Part shown: positions 6,829 to 14,977 of the stretch, in pieces
Numbering within the stretch: the first letter of the stretch is position 1
Layout of the letters: every line of letters starts with the position of its first letter
Source: Blastococcus sp. CT_GayMR20
GTDB taxonomy: Bacteria > Actinomycetota > Actinomycetes > Mycobacteriales > Geodermatophilaceae
Reading direction: 5' to 3'
DNA length: 64,000 nt
NCBI RefSeq assembly: GCF_004570345.1
Contig: NZ_SPQM01000001.1
Location: forward strand, 1 to 64,000
Notes under the pieces: model-generated
Told to the model about the DNA's origin: nothing
What the model saw: the letters and a program-made list of their open reading frames with translations, nothing else
The model's database searches: none
Position numbers and translations under genes: made by a program

Positions 6829-9138
6829 TCATGCGCGGGCCTCGAGCCCGGTGAGCTCCGGCAGGAGTTCGCCCGGATGGACCACGCCGAGCCGCTGGGT
6901 CGCCCGGGTGAGGGCGACGTAGAGGTCGTTGTGGCCGCGGACGCCGCCGGCCACGATCCCGGCCGGGTCGACCACCAGCACCGAGTCGAACTCCAGGCCC
7001 TTGGCGCCCTCCGGCGGCAGGACGACCGGTCCGGAGGTCAGGTCCTCCGACGTGGCGGGGATCCGTGCCCGGACGGCGGCGGCCACCGCGTCGAGCCGCG
7101 ACCGGGGGACCAGCACGGCGAGCGTGCCGTCCTCGGCGTCGAGGGCGGCGGCAGCGTCGGCGACGGCGTCGGCCAGCGTCTCGTCGGTCACCCCCAGCGC
7201 CCAGGGCCGGATGCCGGTCGTGCGCACCGAGCGGCCGGCGGACGCCGACGAGCCGCCCGCGGCCAGGACCGCGGCGGCGACGTCCATGATCTCGGCCGGC
7301 GTGCGGTAGTTGACGGTGAGCTCCTCCAGCCGCCAACTCGGGCCGAGGTGCGGATCGAGCATCGCCGACCAGCTGGTGGCACCGGCCGGTGAACCGGTCT
7401 GGGCGACGTCGCCCACCACCGTCATCGACCGGGTCGGGCAGCGGCGCACCAGCAGCCGCCAGGCCATGGCGGACAGCTCCTGCGCCTCGTCGACGATCAC
7501 GTGCCCGTAGGTCCACGTGCGATCGCCGGCCGCGCGCTCGGCCGTCGTCCGGAAGTCGCTGACCTCCTGCCGCTCGGCGAGACCCTCGGCGTCGAGCAGG
7601 TCGCCGACGCTCAGCTCCTCGGCCTCCTCCTCGGTCTCGCTGTCGGTGGACCGGGAGCCGTGCAGCAGGTCGAGGGTCTCCTGCGCGTGCCGGCGGCGCT
7701 GCTGCTGCTCCCGCCGGGCCGCCGACCGCTGCGCGGAGTCGTCCTCCCCGAGCAGCTCGTCGGCCTCCTCGAGCAGCGGAACGTCGGCCGGCGTCCACGG
7801 TGCCGATGGCGCCCGCAGGAGCAGGTCGCGGTCGGCGTCGCTCCAGCCCGGGGTGACCGCAGCCAGTTCCTCGGCCGAGGCGAAGAGGTCGCGGACCAGC
7901 CGCTCGGCGGTCAGCCGCGGCCACAACCGGTCGACGAGGCGGTGCACCACGGTCTCGGCGGCCACCTCCCGGCGCAGGGCCGCGACGTCGGACCGCTCGA
8001 GCAGGTTCGCGCCGCCGAGCACGTTCTCGCCCAGCTTGTCGGCGTACTTGCGGGCGACGAGTTCGATCACCGCGCGGGCTGCCGCGGGGCGGGCCTCGTT
8101 GTGCACCCGCGAGGCCGAGCGGGCGCGGGAGCGGATCCGGGCGGCGTCGGCCTTCGTGAACCGCAGCACGGTGCCGTCGAGCTCCAGCTCCACCGGTGCG
8201 TCGAGGACGGCCTGGCGGCGGCGGACGGCGGCGGCGATCACGTCGGCCATCGCGATCCGCCCCTTGACCTCGACCACCTCCGGGCGCTCGACGCCGGCGG
8301 CCTGCAGCCCCGGCCGCAGTCCGCCCACGTCCGAGAGCACCACGCCGGTCTCGCCGAGCGAGGGCAGCACGTCGGCGATGTAGCGCAGGAAGGCCGGCGA
8401 CGGGCCGACGATGAGCAGGCCGCTGCGGGCCAGCCGTTCCCGGTGCGTGTAGAGCAGGTACGCCGCCCGGTGCAGCGCCACGGCGGTCTTGCCGGTGCCC
8501 GGCCCGCCCTGCACGACGAGGGCACCCCGGGCGTCGGCGCGGATGATGCGGTCCTGCTCGGCCTGGATGGTGCGGACGATGTCGGTCATCCGCCCGGTGC
8601 GGTTCGCGTTCAGGGCGGCGAGCAGGACGGACTCGCCGGCCAGCCCCGACCGGTCGGTGACGTCCGGGTCGTCGAGGTCGAGGGTCTCGTCGGTGATCGA
8701 GACGACGGTCCGGCCGCGGGTGCGGATGTGCCGGCGGCGGCGGACGCCGAGGTCGTGCAGCGGGGTGGCGGTGTAGAACGGCTGCGCCGCCGGTGCCCGC
8801 CAGTCGATCAGCAGCGGTTCCTCGACGCCGTCGTCGGCGGGCAGCCCGATCCGGCCCACGTACCGCGGCACGTCGGCGTCCCGGCGGTCCAGCCGGCCGA
8901 AGCACAGGCCGCTCTCCGCGGCGTCGAGAGCGACCAGCCGCTCGCTGTAGAGCTGGACCGCGGCCTCCCGCTCGCCGACCGACTGCGGGTTGTGCGCCCT
9001 GGTCCCGAGCGCCTCGGCGAGCCGGGCGGCGGCCCGCGCGCGGACGTCGTCCAGGCGGCGGTGCAGTCCCGTCACGTACCCCTGCTCCGCCGCCAGCTCG
9101 TCGTCGTCGTCGCGCGGAGCGGGTCGTGCTGAAGACAA
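6829..9138 (-). CDS. helR: HelR/HelD-like RNA-polymerase-associated helicase
   Basis: This 769-residue UvrD/Rep-like superfamily 1 ATPase has Walker A in GGPGTGKTAVALHRAAYLLY (about residue 215), a DEXX-type box in VIVDEAQELS (DEAQ), motif III-like VVGDVAQTGS and C-terminal motifs including GLEFDSVLVVDP and YVALTRATQRLGV. The N-terminus is long and charged (ELAAEQGYVTGLHRRLDDV), matching the HelD arm that enters the RNA polymerase secondary channel. Actinobacterial HelR proteins release stalled polymerase and in some species protect against rifamycins; that role here is inferred from family. The start is TTG at 9136-9138, backed by GGAGAGAG upstream. Length fits the family (about 700-770). 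It is divergent from a small membrane-anchored protein, 42 bp away. Confidence 0.85.
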   Translation of the reverse strand: MSSARPAPRDDDDELAAEQGYVTGLHRRLDDVRARAAARLAEALGTRAHNPQSVGEREAAVQLYSERLVALDAAESGLCFGRLDRRDADVPRYVGRIGLPADDGVEEPLLIDWRAPAAQPFYTATPLHDLGVRRRRHIRTRGRTVVSITDETLDLDDPDVTDRSGLAGESVLLAALNANRTGRMTDIVRTIQAEQDRIIRADARGALVVQGGPGTGKTAVALHRAAYLLYTHRERLARSGLLIVGPSPAFLRYIADVLPSLGETGVVLSDVGGLRPGLQAAGVERPEVVEVKGRIAMADVIAAAVRRRQAVLDAPVELELDGTVLRFTKADAARIRSRARSASRVHNEARPAAARAVIELVARKYADKLGENVLGGANLLERSDVAALRREVAAETVVHRLVDRLWPRLTAERLVRDLFASAEELAAVTPGWSDADRDLLLRAPSAPWTPADVPLLEEADELLGEDDSAQRSAARREQQQRRRHAQETLDLLHGSRSTDSETEEEAEELSVGDLLDAEGLAERQEVSDFRTTAERAAGDRTWTYGHVIVDEAQELSAMAWRLLVRRCPTRSMTVVGDVAQTGSPAGATSWSAMLDPHLGPSWRLEELTVNYRTPAEIMDVAAAVLAAGGSSASAGRSVRTTGIRPWALGVTDETLADAVADAAAALDAEDGTLAVLVPRSRLDAVAAAVRARIPATSEDLTSGPVVLPPEGAKGLEFDSVLVVDPAGIVAGGVRGHNDLYVALTRATQRLGVVHPGELLPELTGLEARA

Positions 9139-9180
9139 ACTGATCTCTCTCCGTTGCTCGGTGCACCGCTACCGTGGGGC

Positions 9181-9483
9181 ATGGCCGCAGGCGTCCTGTT
9201 CGCGATGGTCCTGCCGGGTCTGGCCATTCTCCTCGTCGTCCTGGCCGTCGCCGAGCATGCCTGGTCGCGACACGGTCGCCGGAGTCCCCTGCACCGGCGG
9301 GAGCGGCACGCGCTGTCGGCCGGGGGGATGGACGTCTTCTCCGCCGCGCTGTTCCCCGGCAAGGCGGTCGACCTGGAGCAGCGGCGGGTGCGGGAGATGA
9401 CCCGCGACGACGTCGACGACGGTGCCCCGCCGTACGGCCGGATCGACCTCGACGGCGGTGTGGCCTACCTCGACGTCAGGTAG
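9181..9483 (+). CDS. Small DUF6191-like protein with one membrane segment
   Basis: The 100-residue product begins with one hydrophobic helix (GVLFAMVLPGLAILLVVLAV) followed by a basic stretch. Its C-terminal half reads FPGKAVDLEQRRVREM, then DDVDDGAPP and RIDLDGGVAYL, the pattern I recognise from the actinobacterial DUF6191 family. Function is unknown. The last 19 bases overlap the 3' end of the convergent hydrolase gene. The ATG at 9181 is preferred over a start 27 bases upstream because it leads straight into the helix. Confidence 0.7.
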   Translation: MAAGVLFAMVLPGLAILLVVLAVAEHAWSRHGRRSPLHRRERHALSAGGMDVFSAALFPGKAVDLEQRRVREMTRDDVDDGAPPYGRIDLDGGVAYLDVR

Positions 9484-10151
9484 TCGGCCAGCTCGACGGG
9501 TCGGCTCAGGGCCACGAGGTGCCCGCCCGGGATCTCGTCGACGGTGCGGCCCAGGCGCTCGGCGGCCAGCCGCCGCACGAAGCCGGCCGGGAAGAACCGG
9601 TCGTCGCGGCCGCTGACCACGGAGGTCGGGACGTCGGGCCAGCGCTCCAGCGGCCACGGGTCCTCGAAGGGGCGCCCCGACTGCGCGAACGGCTGCTCGA
9701 ACGCGGCGGCCACCACCTCGGCGGGGACGTCGTGGAAGAAGTACGTCTCCTGGTCCCCGGGGTCCCCGCTCAGGCCGTCGCGCTCGGCGTGTTCGGCGAT
9801 CGCGCGGGCGTGTCCGGTGACCGTCCACCACTCGCCGCCGGTCTCACCTGCCCGCGGGATCATCGGGTTGACCAGCACCAGGCGCTCGACGGGGACGCGG
9901 GCGCAGAGCAGCGGCGCGATGAGGCCGCCCATCGACTGCGCCACCACGACCACCGGCGCCCGGCCGTCGACCGCCGCCACCACGGTGTCGGTGTAGGCGG
10001 CCAGGCCGGCGGACTCGTCGTGCGAGGGGAGGTCGACCGCCACCGCCGTGTGGCCGCGGCGCTCCAGCTCCGCCACCAGGCGGTGCCAGTACCAGGCCTG
10101 CCCGCCGGCGCCGGGGATGAGCACGAATGTCGTCACAGGGGATGGAACCAC
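9465..10151 (-). CDS. Alpha/beta hydrolase
   Basis: This 228-residue hydrolase has the nucleophile elbow AQSMGGL with Ser in G/A-x-S-x-G context, an oxyanion segment FVLIPGAGGQAW, an acid in SGRDDRFFP and a catalytic His in EIPGGHLVAL. It resembles small salicylate-esterase/methylesterase-like hydrolases of actinobacteria, but the substrate cannot be named. The ATG at 10151 and an in-frame GTG at 10136 are both possible starts; neither has a strong ribosome site. It overlaps the convergent DUF6191-like gene by 19 bases. Confidence 0.8.
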   Translation of the reverse strand: MVPSPVTTFVLIPGAGGQAWYWHRLVAELERRGHTAVAVDLPSHDESAGLAAYTDTVVAAVDGRAPVVVVAQSMGGLIAPLLCARVPVERLVLVNPMIPRAGETGGEWWTVTGHARAIAEHAERDGLSGDPGDQETYFFHDVPAEVVAAAFEQPFAQSGRPFEDPWPLERWPDVPTSVVSGRDDRFFPAGFVRRLAAERLGRTVDEIPGGHLVALSRPVELADYLTSR

Positions 10152-10268
10152 CCGGACGCCGGGAAGTCATCGCTCATTCGTCGACGGGCAAGCGCAACTC
10201 CGGGGACACCTCGCGGATACATGCGGCTCCTACCGTTCTCGGTGAGCCCGGGACGAGGGGAGAGCGAC

Positions 10269-10376
10269 ATGAGCACGAGCACCAAGGAGCGGACCACATG
10301 GGTCTGCGACAACTGCCAGGGCGAGACCGCCGCCGTCCGCAAGCGGTGCAAGGACTGCGGGACGTCCCGCTACTGA
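10269..10376 (+). CDS. 35-residue zinc-ribbon microprotein
   Basis: The ORF encodes 35 residues with two CxxC knuckles: C14-D-N-C17 and C28-K-D-C31, separated by a short basic loop (KRCKDC). A strong ribosome site (GAGGGGAGAG) lies 4-9 bases before the ATG. The arrangement is that of a minimal treble-clef or zinc-ribbon peptide that could bind nucleic acid or a protein partner; this is inference. It is transcribed alone from a 117-bp divergent region and ends 7 bp before the stop of the convergent hemerythrin-like gene. Confidence 0.7.
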   Translation: MSTSTKERTTWVCDNCQGETAAVRKRCKDCGTSRY

Positions 10377-10383
10377 GGCCGGC

Positions 10384-11157
10384 TCAGGCGGCCGGCGGCG
10401 CGCCGCGCAGCCTCACGACTGCCGAGCGGTAGTACCGGCCGCCGTTCACCCGCCAGGCCATCCGGGCCGAGCGGGGCAGCCCCTCGAGCAGCCGGGCACG
10501 GTCCCCGGCGGAGGAGTCCTCCAGCGCCAACCCCAGCACCAGCAGCTGCTCGCGCGCGGTGAGCCGGCAGTGCGACGAGTGCGCGATGGCCGTCCAGTCC
10601 TCCGCGCGGAAGTGCTCCGCGAGCATCGGCAGGAGCGTGCGCTCCTCCTCGGCGGTCTGCTCGTCGACCGCGTCGGCCACCGCACGGCAGGCCATCGCGA
10701 AGGCGTCGCGGGCGTGGCACGAGCCGACGACCTGCCACTGGCGGGCGGCGGTCGCGACGTCCCGCAGCATGTGGTCGATCCGCGCGCAGCTCGCCGTCCA
10801 CGCGTCGAGCAGCTGCCGGGCCCCGGCGGCCTCGTCGGCCGGGACTGCGCGCAGCAGCGCCGGCCAGACGGCCTCCCGCTCGACGGAGTGGTGGTGCAGC
10901 AGGACCCGGCTGATCAGCTCGGAGTGCCGGGTCAGCGTGACGGTCCGCTCGGCCTCGTCCGCCGGCGCCCAGGTCGCGAGGTCGGCGAGCAGCCGCAGTT
11001 CGCGGCGCACCAGCTGGTGCAGCACGCGCTGGTAGGCCACGGCGCGGCAGGCGGCGGGATCCCGGCGGCGGTGGCCAGCGCTCGGCGGCACGGAGTCGTC
11101 CCCGGCGGTGCGGGGAGCGGGGATCGACGTGGTCGGTCGGACCGCGGCAGCGGTCAT
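10384..11157 (-). CDS. Hemerythrin-like (HHE) domain protein
   Basis: The 257-residue protein is mainly helical with metal-ligand candidates spaced as in hemerythrin-like proteins: H-x-E near RHSELISRVLLHHHSVERE, H in ASCARIDHML, EERTLLPMLAEHF and HSSHCR. Two HHE-like repeats appear, at about 35-150 and 150-230. Such proteins bind di-iron and sense or store O2 or NO, often in redox stress. The ATG at 11157 has GAGGTG seven bases upstream; the longer open frame upstream has no support. It is divergent from the RsbQ-like gene. Confidence 0.75.
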   Translation of the reverse strand: MTAAAVRPTTSIPAPRTAGDDSVPPSAGHRRRDPAACRAVAYQRVLHQLVRRELRLLADLATWAPADEAERTVTLTRHSELISRVLLHHHSVEREAVWPALLRAVPADEAAGARQLLDAWTASCARIDHMLRDVATAARQWQVVGSCHARDAFAMACRAVADAVDEQTAEEERTLLPMLAEHFRAEDWTAIAHSSHCRLTAREQLLVLGLALEDSSAGDRARLLEGLPRSARMAWRVNGGRYYRSAVVRLRGAPPAA

Positions 11158-11405
11158 GCGGACACCTCGTTCGACGGTCAGCACTTCAACGACGGAGCGC
11201 AGCGCCGGCGGTCCTGCCGGAGCGGATGCGGGGGAGGGTAGGGCCAGGGGGCCCCGTGCGACAGGGGATTCCGGCCGCGGCCCCGAGGGTCGGGGAGGGG
11301 TCCACGGCACGCTCGCGGCGCGTCCTTCCGGCCTGTCACGGAACCCTCTCGCTGTGACCCGGAGGTGCGGCACCGCGCTGCACGTCCGTCCCATAGGGTC
11401 GTCGG

Positions 11406-12206
11406 GTGGGAAACGTCGTCGCGCGGAACGCCGTCCGCGTCAGCGGGGTCGCCGAAGGCCGGCCGATGCTCTTCGTGCACGGCTTCGGCTGCGACCAGGC
11501 GATGTGGCGGTTCGTCGCGCCCGATTTCGAGGTCGACCACCGCGTCGTCCTCCTCGACCTGGTGGGGTCCGGCAGGTCCGACCTCAGCGCCTACGACCCC
11601 GAGAAGTACAACTCCCTGCGCGGCTACGCCGAGGACATCGTCGAGGTCTGCCGGGAGCTCGAGCTCACCGACGTCGTCCTGGTCGGGCACTCGGTCAGCG
11701 CCATGATCGGCGTGCTGGCCTGCCAGCGGGCACCGGAGCTGTTCGGGGCGCTGGTCATGGTCGGCCCCAATCCGCGTTACGTCGACGACGGCGACTACGT
11801 CGGGGGCTTCAGCCGCACCGACATCGCCGGGCTGCTCGACGCCCTCGACGCCAACCACCTCGGCTGGTCCGCCCAGATGGCACCGGTGATCATGGGCAAT
11901 CCCGAGCACCCCGAGCTGGCCGACGAGCTGACCAACAGCTTCTGCCGCACCGACCCAGGGATCGCCGCGCAGTTCGCCCGTGTGACGTTCCTGTCGGACA
12001 ACCGCGTCGACCTGCCCACGGTCTCCGTCCCCACCCTCGTCCTGCAGTGCAGCGAGGACGCGATCGCCCCGGAAGTCGTGGGCCGGTTCGTGGCCGAGCA
12101 CGTGCCGGACAGCGTGTTCACCCAGCTGGAGGCGACGGGCCACGTCCCCCACCTGAGCGCTCCGGAGGAGACCACGGCAGCGATCCGCGCCTTCCTGACG
12201 GGATGA
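11406..12206 (+). CDS. rsbQ: RsbQ-like alpha/beta hydrolase, energy-stress activator
   Basis: This 266-residue protein matches Bacillus RsbQ closely in motif order: HGFGCDQAMWR, then GHSVSAMIG with nucleophile S96, the acid in CSEDAIAPE (D218) and the His in GHVPHLSAPEE (H246). S96 falls at the same position as in RsbQ. In Bacillus, RsbQ is needed to activate the PAS-phosphatase RsbP and so sigma B under energy stress. The same partner is encoded immediately downstream with an ATGA overlap, so function in a phosphatase module is strongly implied. It starts with GTG. The fold is also shared with karrikin/strigolactone receptors, so a small hydrophobic ligand is likely. Confidence 0.88.
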   Translation: MGNVVARNAVRVSGVAEGRPMLFVHGFGCDQAMWRFVAPDFEVDHRVVLLDLVGSGRSDLSAYDPEKYNSLRGYAEDIVEVCRELELTDVVLVGHSVSAMIGVLACQRAPELFGALVMVGPNPRYVDDGDYVGGFSRTDIAGLLDALDANHLGWSAQMAPVIMGNPEHPELADELTNSFCRTDPGIAAQFARVTFLSDNRVDLPTVSVPTLVLQCSEDAIAPEVVGRFVAEHVPDSVFTQLEATGHVPHLSAPEETTAAIRAFLTG

Positions 12207-14479
12207 GCACAGGGGACGGCGGTATGGACCCAGTCGGCAACCCCGGGAGCGACCCCCGCGCGCAGCTCGGCCGGCTGCTCGAGGAGGACCCGGCCGACCT
12301 CTACGAGAACGCACCGATGGGCTACCTGTCGACGCTGCCCGACGGCCGGATCGTCAAGGTCAACCGGACGTTCTGCGCCTGGACCGGCCGGGCGGCCGAC
12401 GACCTGATCGGATCGCGGTTCCAGGACCTGCTCAGCATCGGCGGCCAGGTCTTCCACGAGACGCACCTGTCGCCGCTGCTGCGCATGCAGGGAGCGGTCC
12501 GGGAGATCGCCCTCGACGTCGTCCGCGTGGACGGGTCCCTGCTGCCGTGCCTGCTCAACGCCGTCGAGCTGCGCGACGAGTCCGGCGCCCCGCTCCTCGT
12601 GCGGGCGACGCTCTTCGAGGCGACGGCGCGGCGCCGGTACGAGCGCGAGCTGCTCGCGGCGCAGCGGGCGGCGGAGGAGTCCGAGGCCCGGTCCAGCATC
12701 GTGCAGAGGGTCGTGTCCGACCTCGCTGCGGCGACCTCGGTGCGCGGCGTCGCGGCGGTGATCGTGCAGCACGGACGCGAAGCGATCCGCGCCCGGGGCG
12801 CGGCGCTGGTGCTCGTGGAGGACCCGCATGACGGTCCGGACGCCATGCCGACCCTCCGCGTCGCGGACGCCGACGGGCTGGCTCCGGACCTGCTGGCGGA
12901 ACTCCAGCTCGCCGCCGCGAGCCAGCTGACGCTGGAACTGGAGCAGGGGGTGCGCTCCGTGCCGCTCGATGACCGGCTCAGGGCGAGGCAGCCGGGGGTG
13001 GCCGCCGCGATGGAGGCCGACGGGCTGGCGGGCCTGGTCACGGTGCCGGTGACGGCCGACAGCCGGCGGCTCGGCGTGCTGCTCCTGGGACTCGGCGTCC
13101 CCGGCGACCTGATCAGCCTCGAGGAGCCCGACGACGCCGGCTCGCCCACGCCGGCCGACGTCGACCTGCTCTGGACACTGGGCCGGCAGGCCGGGCAGGC
13201 GCTGGAGCGCGCGCGGCTGCACGAGGAGACGGCGCGGCAGGCGGAGCGGGCGGCCTTCCTGCTGGAGGCGGCCCGACTGCTGGCGGGTGCGGCGGACGTC
13301 CCCGAGACGGTGGAGCGGCTGGGCGACCTCGCCGTCCGGAAGCTGGCCGACCTCTGCGTCATCGACCTGGCCACGGAGCAGGGGCTCACCCGTGCCACGG
13401 TCCGGCACCGGGATCCCGCGATGCAGCCGATGGCCGACGAGCTGCGGGAGCGGCACCTGGGCGGCGGCGGGCGGGAGCAGCACCCGAGCATCCAGGCGGT
13501 GCGGGAGGGCGGCACCCGGTGGATGCGCTCCGTGCCGGAGGACTTCATCCGGGAGACCGCTCTCGACGAACGGCAGGCCGAGGTGGTCCTGGCGCTGGAC
13601 CTGGTGAGCATCGTCGCGGTGCCGCTGGTCGCCGACGGACGGCGGCTCGGGGTGCTGACCCTGTGCGCGGACCGGCAGCGAGGCGGCTTCACCGCGGCGG
13701 ACGTGGAGGTGGCCGAGCAGCTGGGTCTGCAGGTGTCGCTGGTGGTGGCGAAGGCGCAGCGCTACGAGACCGACGTCCGCACCTCGCACACGCTCCAGGC
13801 CAACCTGCTCCCGCCGGCGCCCCCGGCGCTCACCGGGATCGCGACCGCGGTCCGGTACCTGGCGGCGAGCTACGGCGTCGAGGTGGGCGGCGACTTCTAC
13901 GACGTGGTGGAGTTGCCGAACGCCCACGTCGCCCTGGCGGTCGGCGACGTCGTCGGCCACGACATCACCGCGGCGGCCACGATGGGACAGCTGAACAGCG
14001 TCTACCGGGCGCTGCTGGCCGACCGCCCGTCGCCCAGCTCGATGATCGACCGCCTGCAGGCCTCGTGGTCGCTGCTCGGGCTGCAACGCATGGCCACCGC
14101 TCTGTTCGCCACGCTCGATCCGGCGACCGGGCAGCTGCGGGTGGCGTCGGCCGGGCACCTGCCGCCGCTGCTGCTCACCGATGGCCACGCCGAGTTCCTG
14201 CCGGTGACACCGAGCCGGATGCTCGGCGCCCCCCCGGCCCCGGCGCCAGCACTGGAATGGGCGGGTGTGGTGCCGGTCGGCGCGACGCTGGTGCTCTACA
14301 CCGACGGGCTGGTCGAGAGCCGGTCGGCCGACATCGACGAGGGCCTGGCCCACCTCCTGGCCGCGGCGGCCGGAGCGGGCACGTCGGACCCGGACGAGCT
14401 GTGCGACCGCCTGCTCGCCGACATGACCGGGACCCACCGCGCCGACGACATCGCGCTCCTGGCACTGACCCGCCTCTAG
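12203..14479 (+). CDS. RsbP-like PAS-GAF-GAF-SpoIIE phosphatase
   Basis: The 758-residue protein has a PAS domain (about 35-140, ending in a short coiled segment RRYERELLAAQRAAEE), two GAF-like domains (about 165-335 and 350-520) and a C-terminal PP2C/SpoIIE phosphatase. Metal-binding signatures are GGDFYD (D564), GDVVGHD, LYTDGLVES and RADDIALL. Enzymes of this type dephosphorylate an STAS anti-anti-sigma factor. The ATG overlaps the RsbQ stop by four bases, reproducing the rsbQ-rsbP pair. Bacillus RsbP has a PAS domain only; the two GAF domains are an added sensory layer. No anti-sigma or STAS gene follows, so the target must lie elsewhere. Confidence 0.9.
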   Translation: MSTGDGGMDPVGNPGSDPRAQLGRLLEEDPADLYENAPMGYLSTLPDGRIVKVNRTFCAWTGRAADDLIGSRFQDLLSIGGQVFHETHLSPLLRMQGAVREIALDVVRVDGSLLPCLLNAVELRDESGAPLLVRATLFEATARRRYERELLAAQRAAEESEARSSIVQRVVSDLAAATSVRGVAAVIVQHGREAIRARGAALVLVEDPHDGPDAMPTLRVADADGLAPDLLAELQLAAASQLTLELEQGVRSVPLDDRLRARQPGVAAAMEADGLAGLVTVPVTADSRRLGVLLLGLGVPGDLISLEEPDDAGSPTPADVDLLWTLGRQAGQALERARLHEETARQAERAAFLLEAARLLAGAADVPETVERLGDLAVRKLADLCVIDLATEQGLTRATVRHRDPAMQPMADELRERHLGGGGREQHPSIQAVREGGTRWMRSVPEDFIRETALDERQAEVVLALDLVSIVAVPLVADGRRLGVLTLCADRQRGGFTAADVEVAEQLGLQVSLVVAKAQRYETDVRTSHTLQANLLPPAPPALTGIATAVRYLAASYGVEVGGDFYDVVELPNAHVALAVGDVVGHDITAAATMGQLNSVYRALLADRPSPSSMIDRLQASWSLLGLQRMATALFATLDPATGQLRVASAGHLPPLLLTDGHAEFLPVTPSRMLGAPPAPAPALEWAGVVPVGATLVLYTDGLVESRSADIDEGLAHLLAAAAGAGTSDPDELCDRLLADMTGTHRADDIALLALTRL

Positions 14480-14483
14480 CCCC

Positions 14484-14666
14484 TTGACCGGCGGGGGTGC
14501 CGTGGCGACCCTGAACACGTTGATGGGGGCCGGCATGGGCGAGATCGACACCCGCGCGAGCGAGGGGCAGACGGCCGTCCCGGTGCACTCGCCGGACCCC
14601 GACGTCCGACCGTGGGACCCCGACCGCAGCCGACCCCGATTTCCGCCACCTCCGGAGGAGGCGTGA
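14484..14666 (+). CDS. Small hypothetical protein
   Basis: An open frame of up to 60 codons starts with TTG at 14484 or ATG codons further in, and ends in a TGA that overlaps the next ATG by one base (TGATG). The product is short and low in complexity, with a Pro/Asp/Arg-rich tail (FPPPPEEA). Coupling to the next gene is the main support. No family is recognised and the start is uncertain. Confidence 0.4.
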   Translation: MTGGGAVATLNTLMGAGMGEIDTRASEGQTAVPVHSPDPDVRPWDPDRSRPRFPPPPEEA

Positions 14667-14977
14667 TGGCAGACCCCGTGAACCCCGTCGCGGAGGCGAT
14701 CGACGGTGCGACCGGCGACTGGTCGATGTCCGGGGACGCGATGCGCTGGTCTCCGGACCTCGCGGAGCGCCAGCCGTCCCTGGGCGAGTTGCGGGGCATG
14801 GACGTCGCGGCCGGCATCGGCGCGGGGCTCGGACTGGACATGACGGGTGTGCGCCGGCTGGTCTCCGGCGCGCTGAACTCCCTCGGCGCCGTCGCCAGTG
14901 ACGTCGTCACCGAGATCCGTCAGCTCACCCGGGGCCCGCAGGGCGAGGAGGAGCCGCCTCAGGCCGCTCCGCGGTAG
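14666..14977 (+). CDS. Hypothetical 103-residue protein
   Basis: The ATG follows a strong GGAGGAGG ribosome site and overlaps the upstream small ORF by one base. The product has an acidic N-terminal half and a Gly-rich amphipathic stretch (DVAAGIGAGLGLDMTGVRRL) that could form a membrane-associated helix, then a charged tail. I do not recognise a family. Its last 19 bases overlap the convergent gluconolactonase-like gene. Confidence 0.6.
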   Translation: MADPVNPVAEAIDGATGDWSMSGDAMRWSPDLAERQPSLGELRGMDVAAGIGAGLGLDMTGVRRLVSGALNSLGAVASDVVTEIRQLTRGPQGEEEPPQAAPR

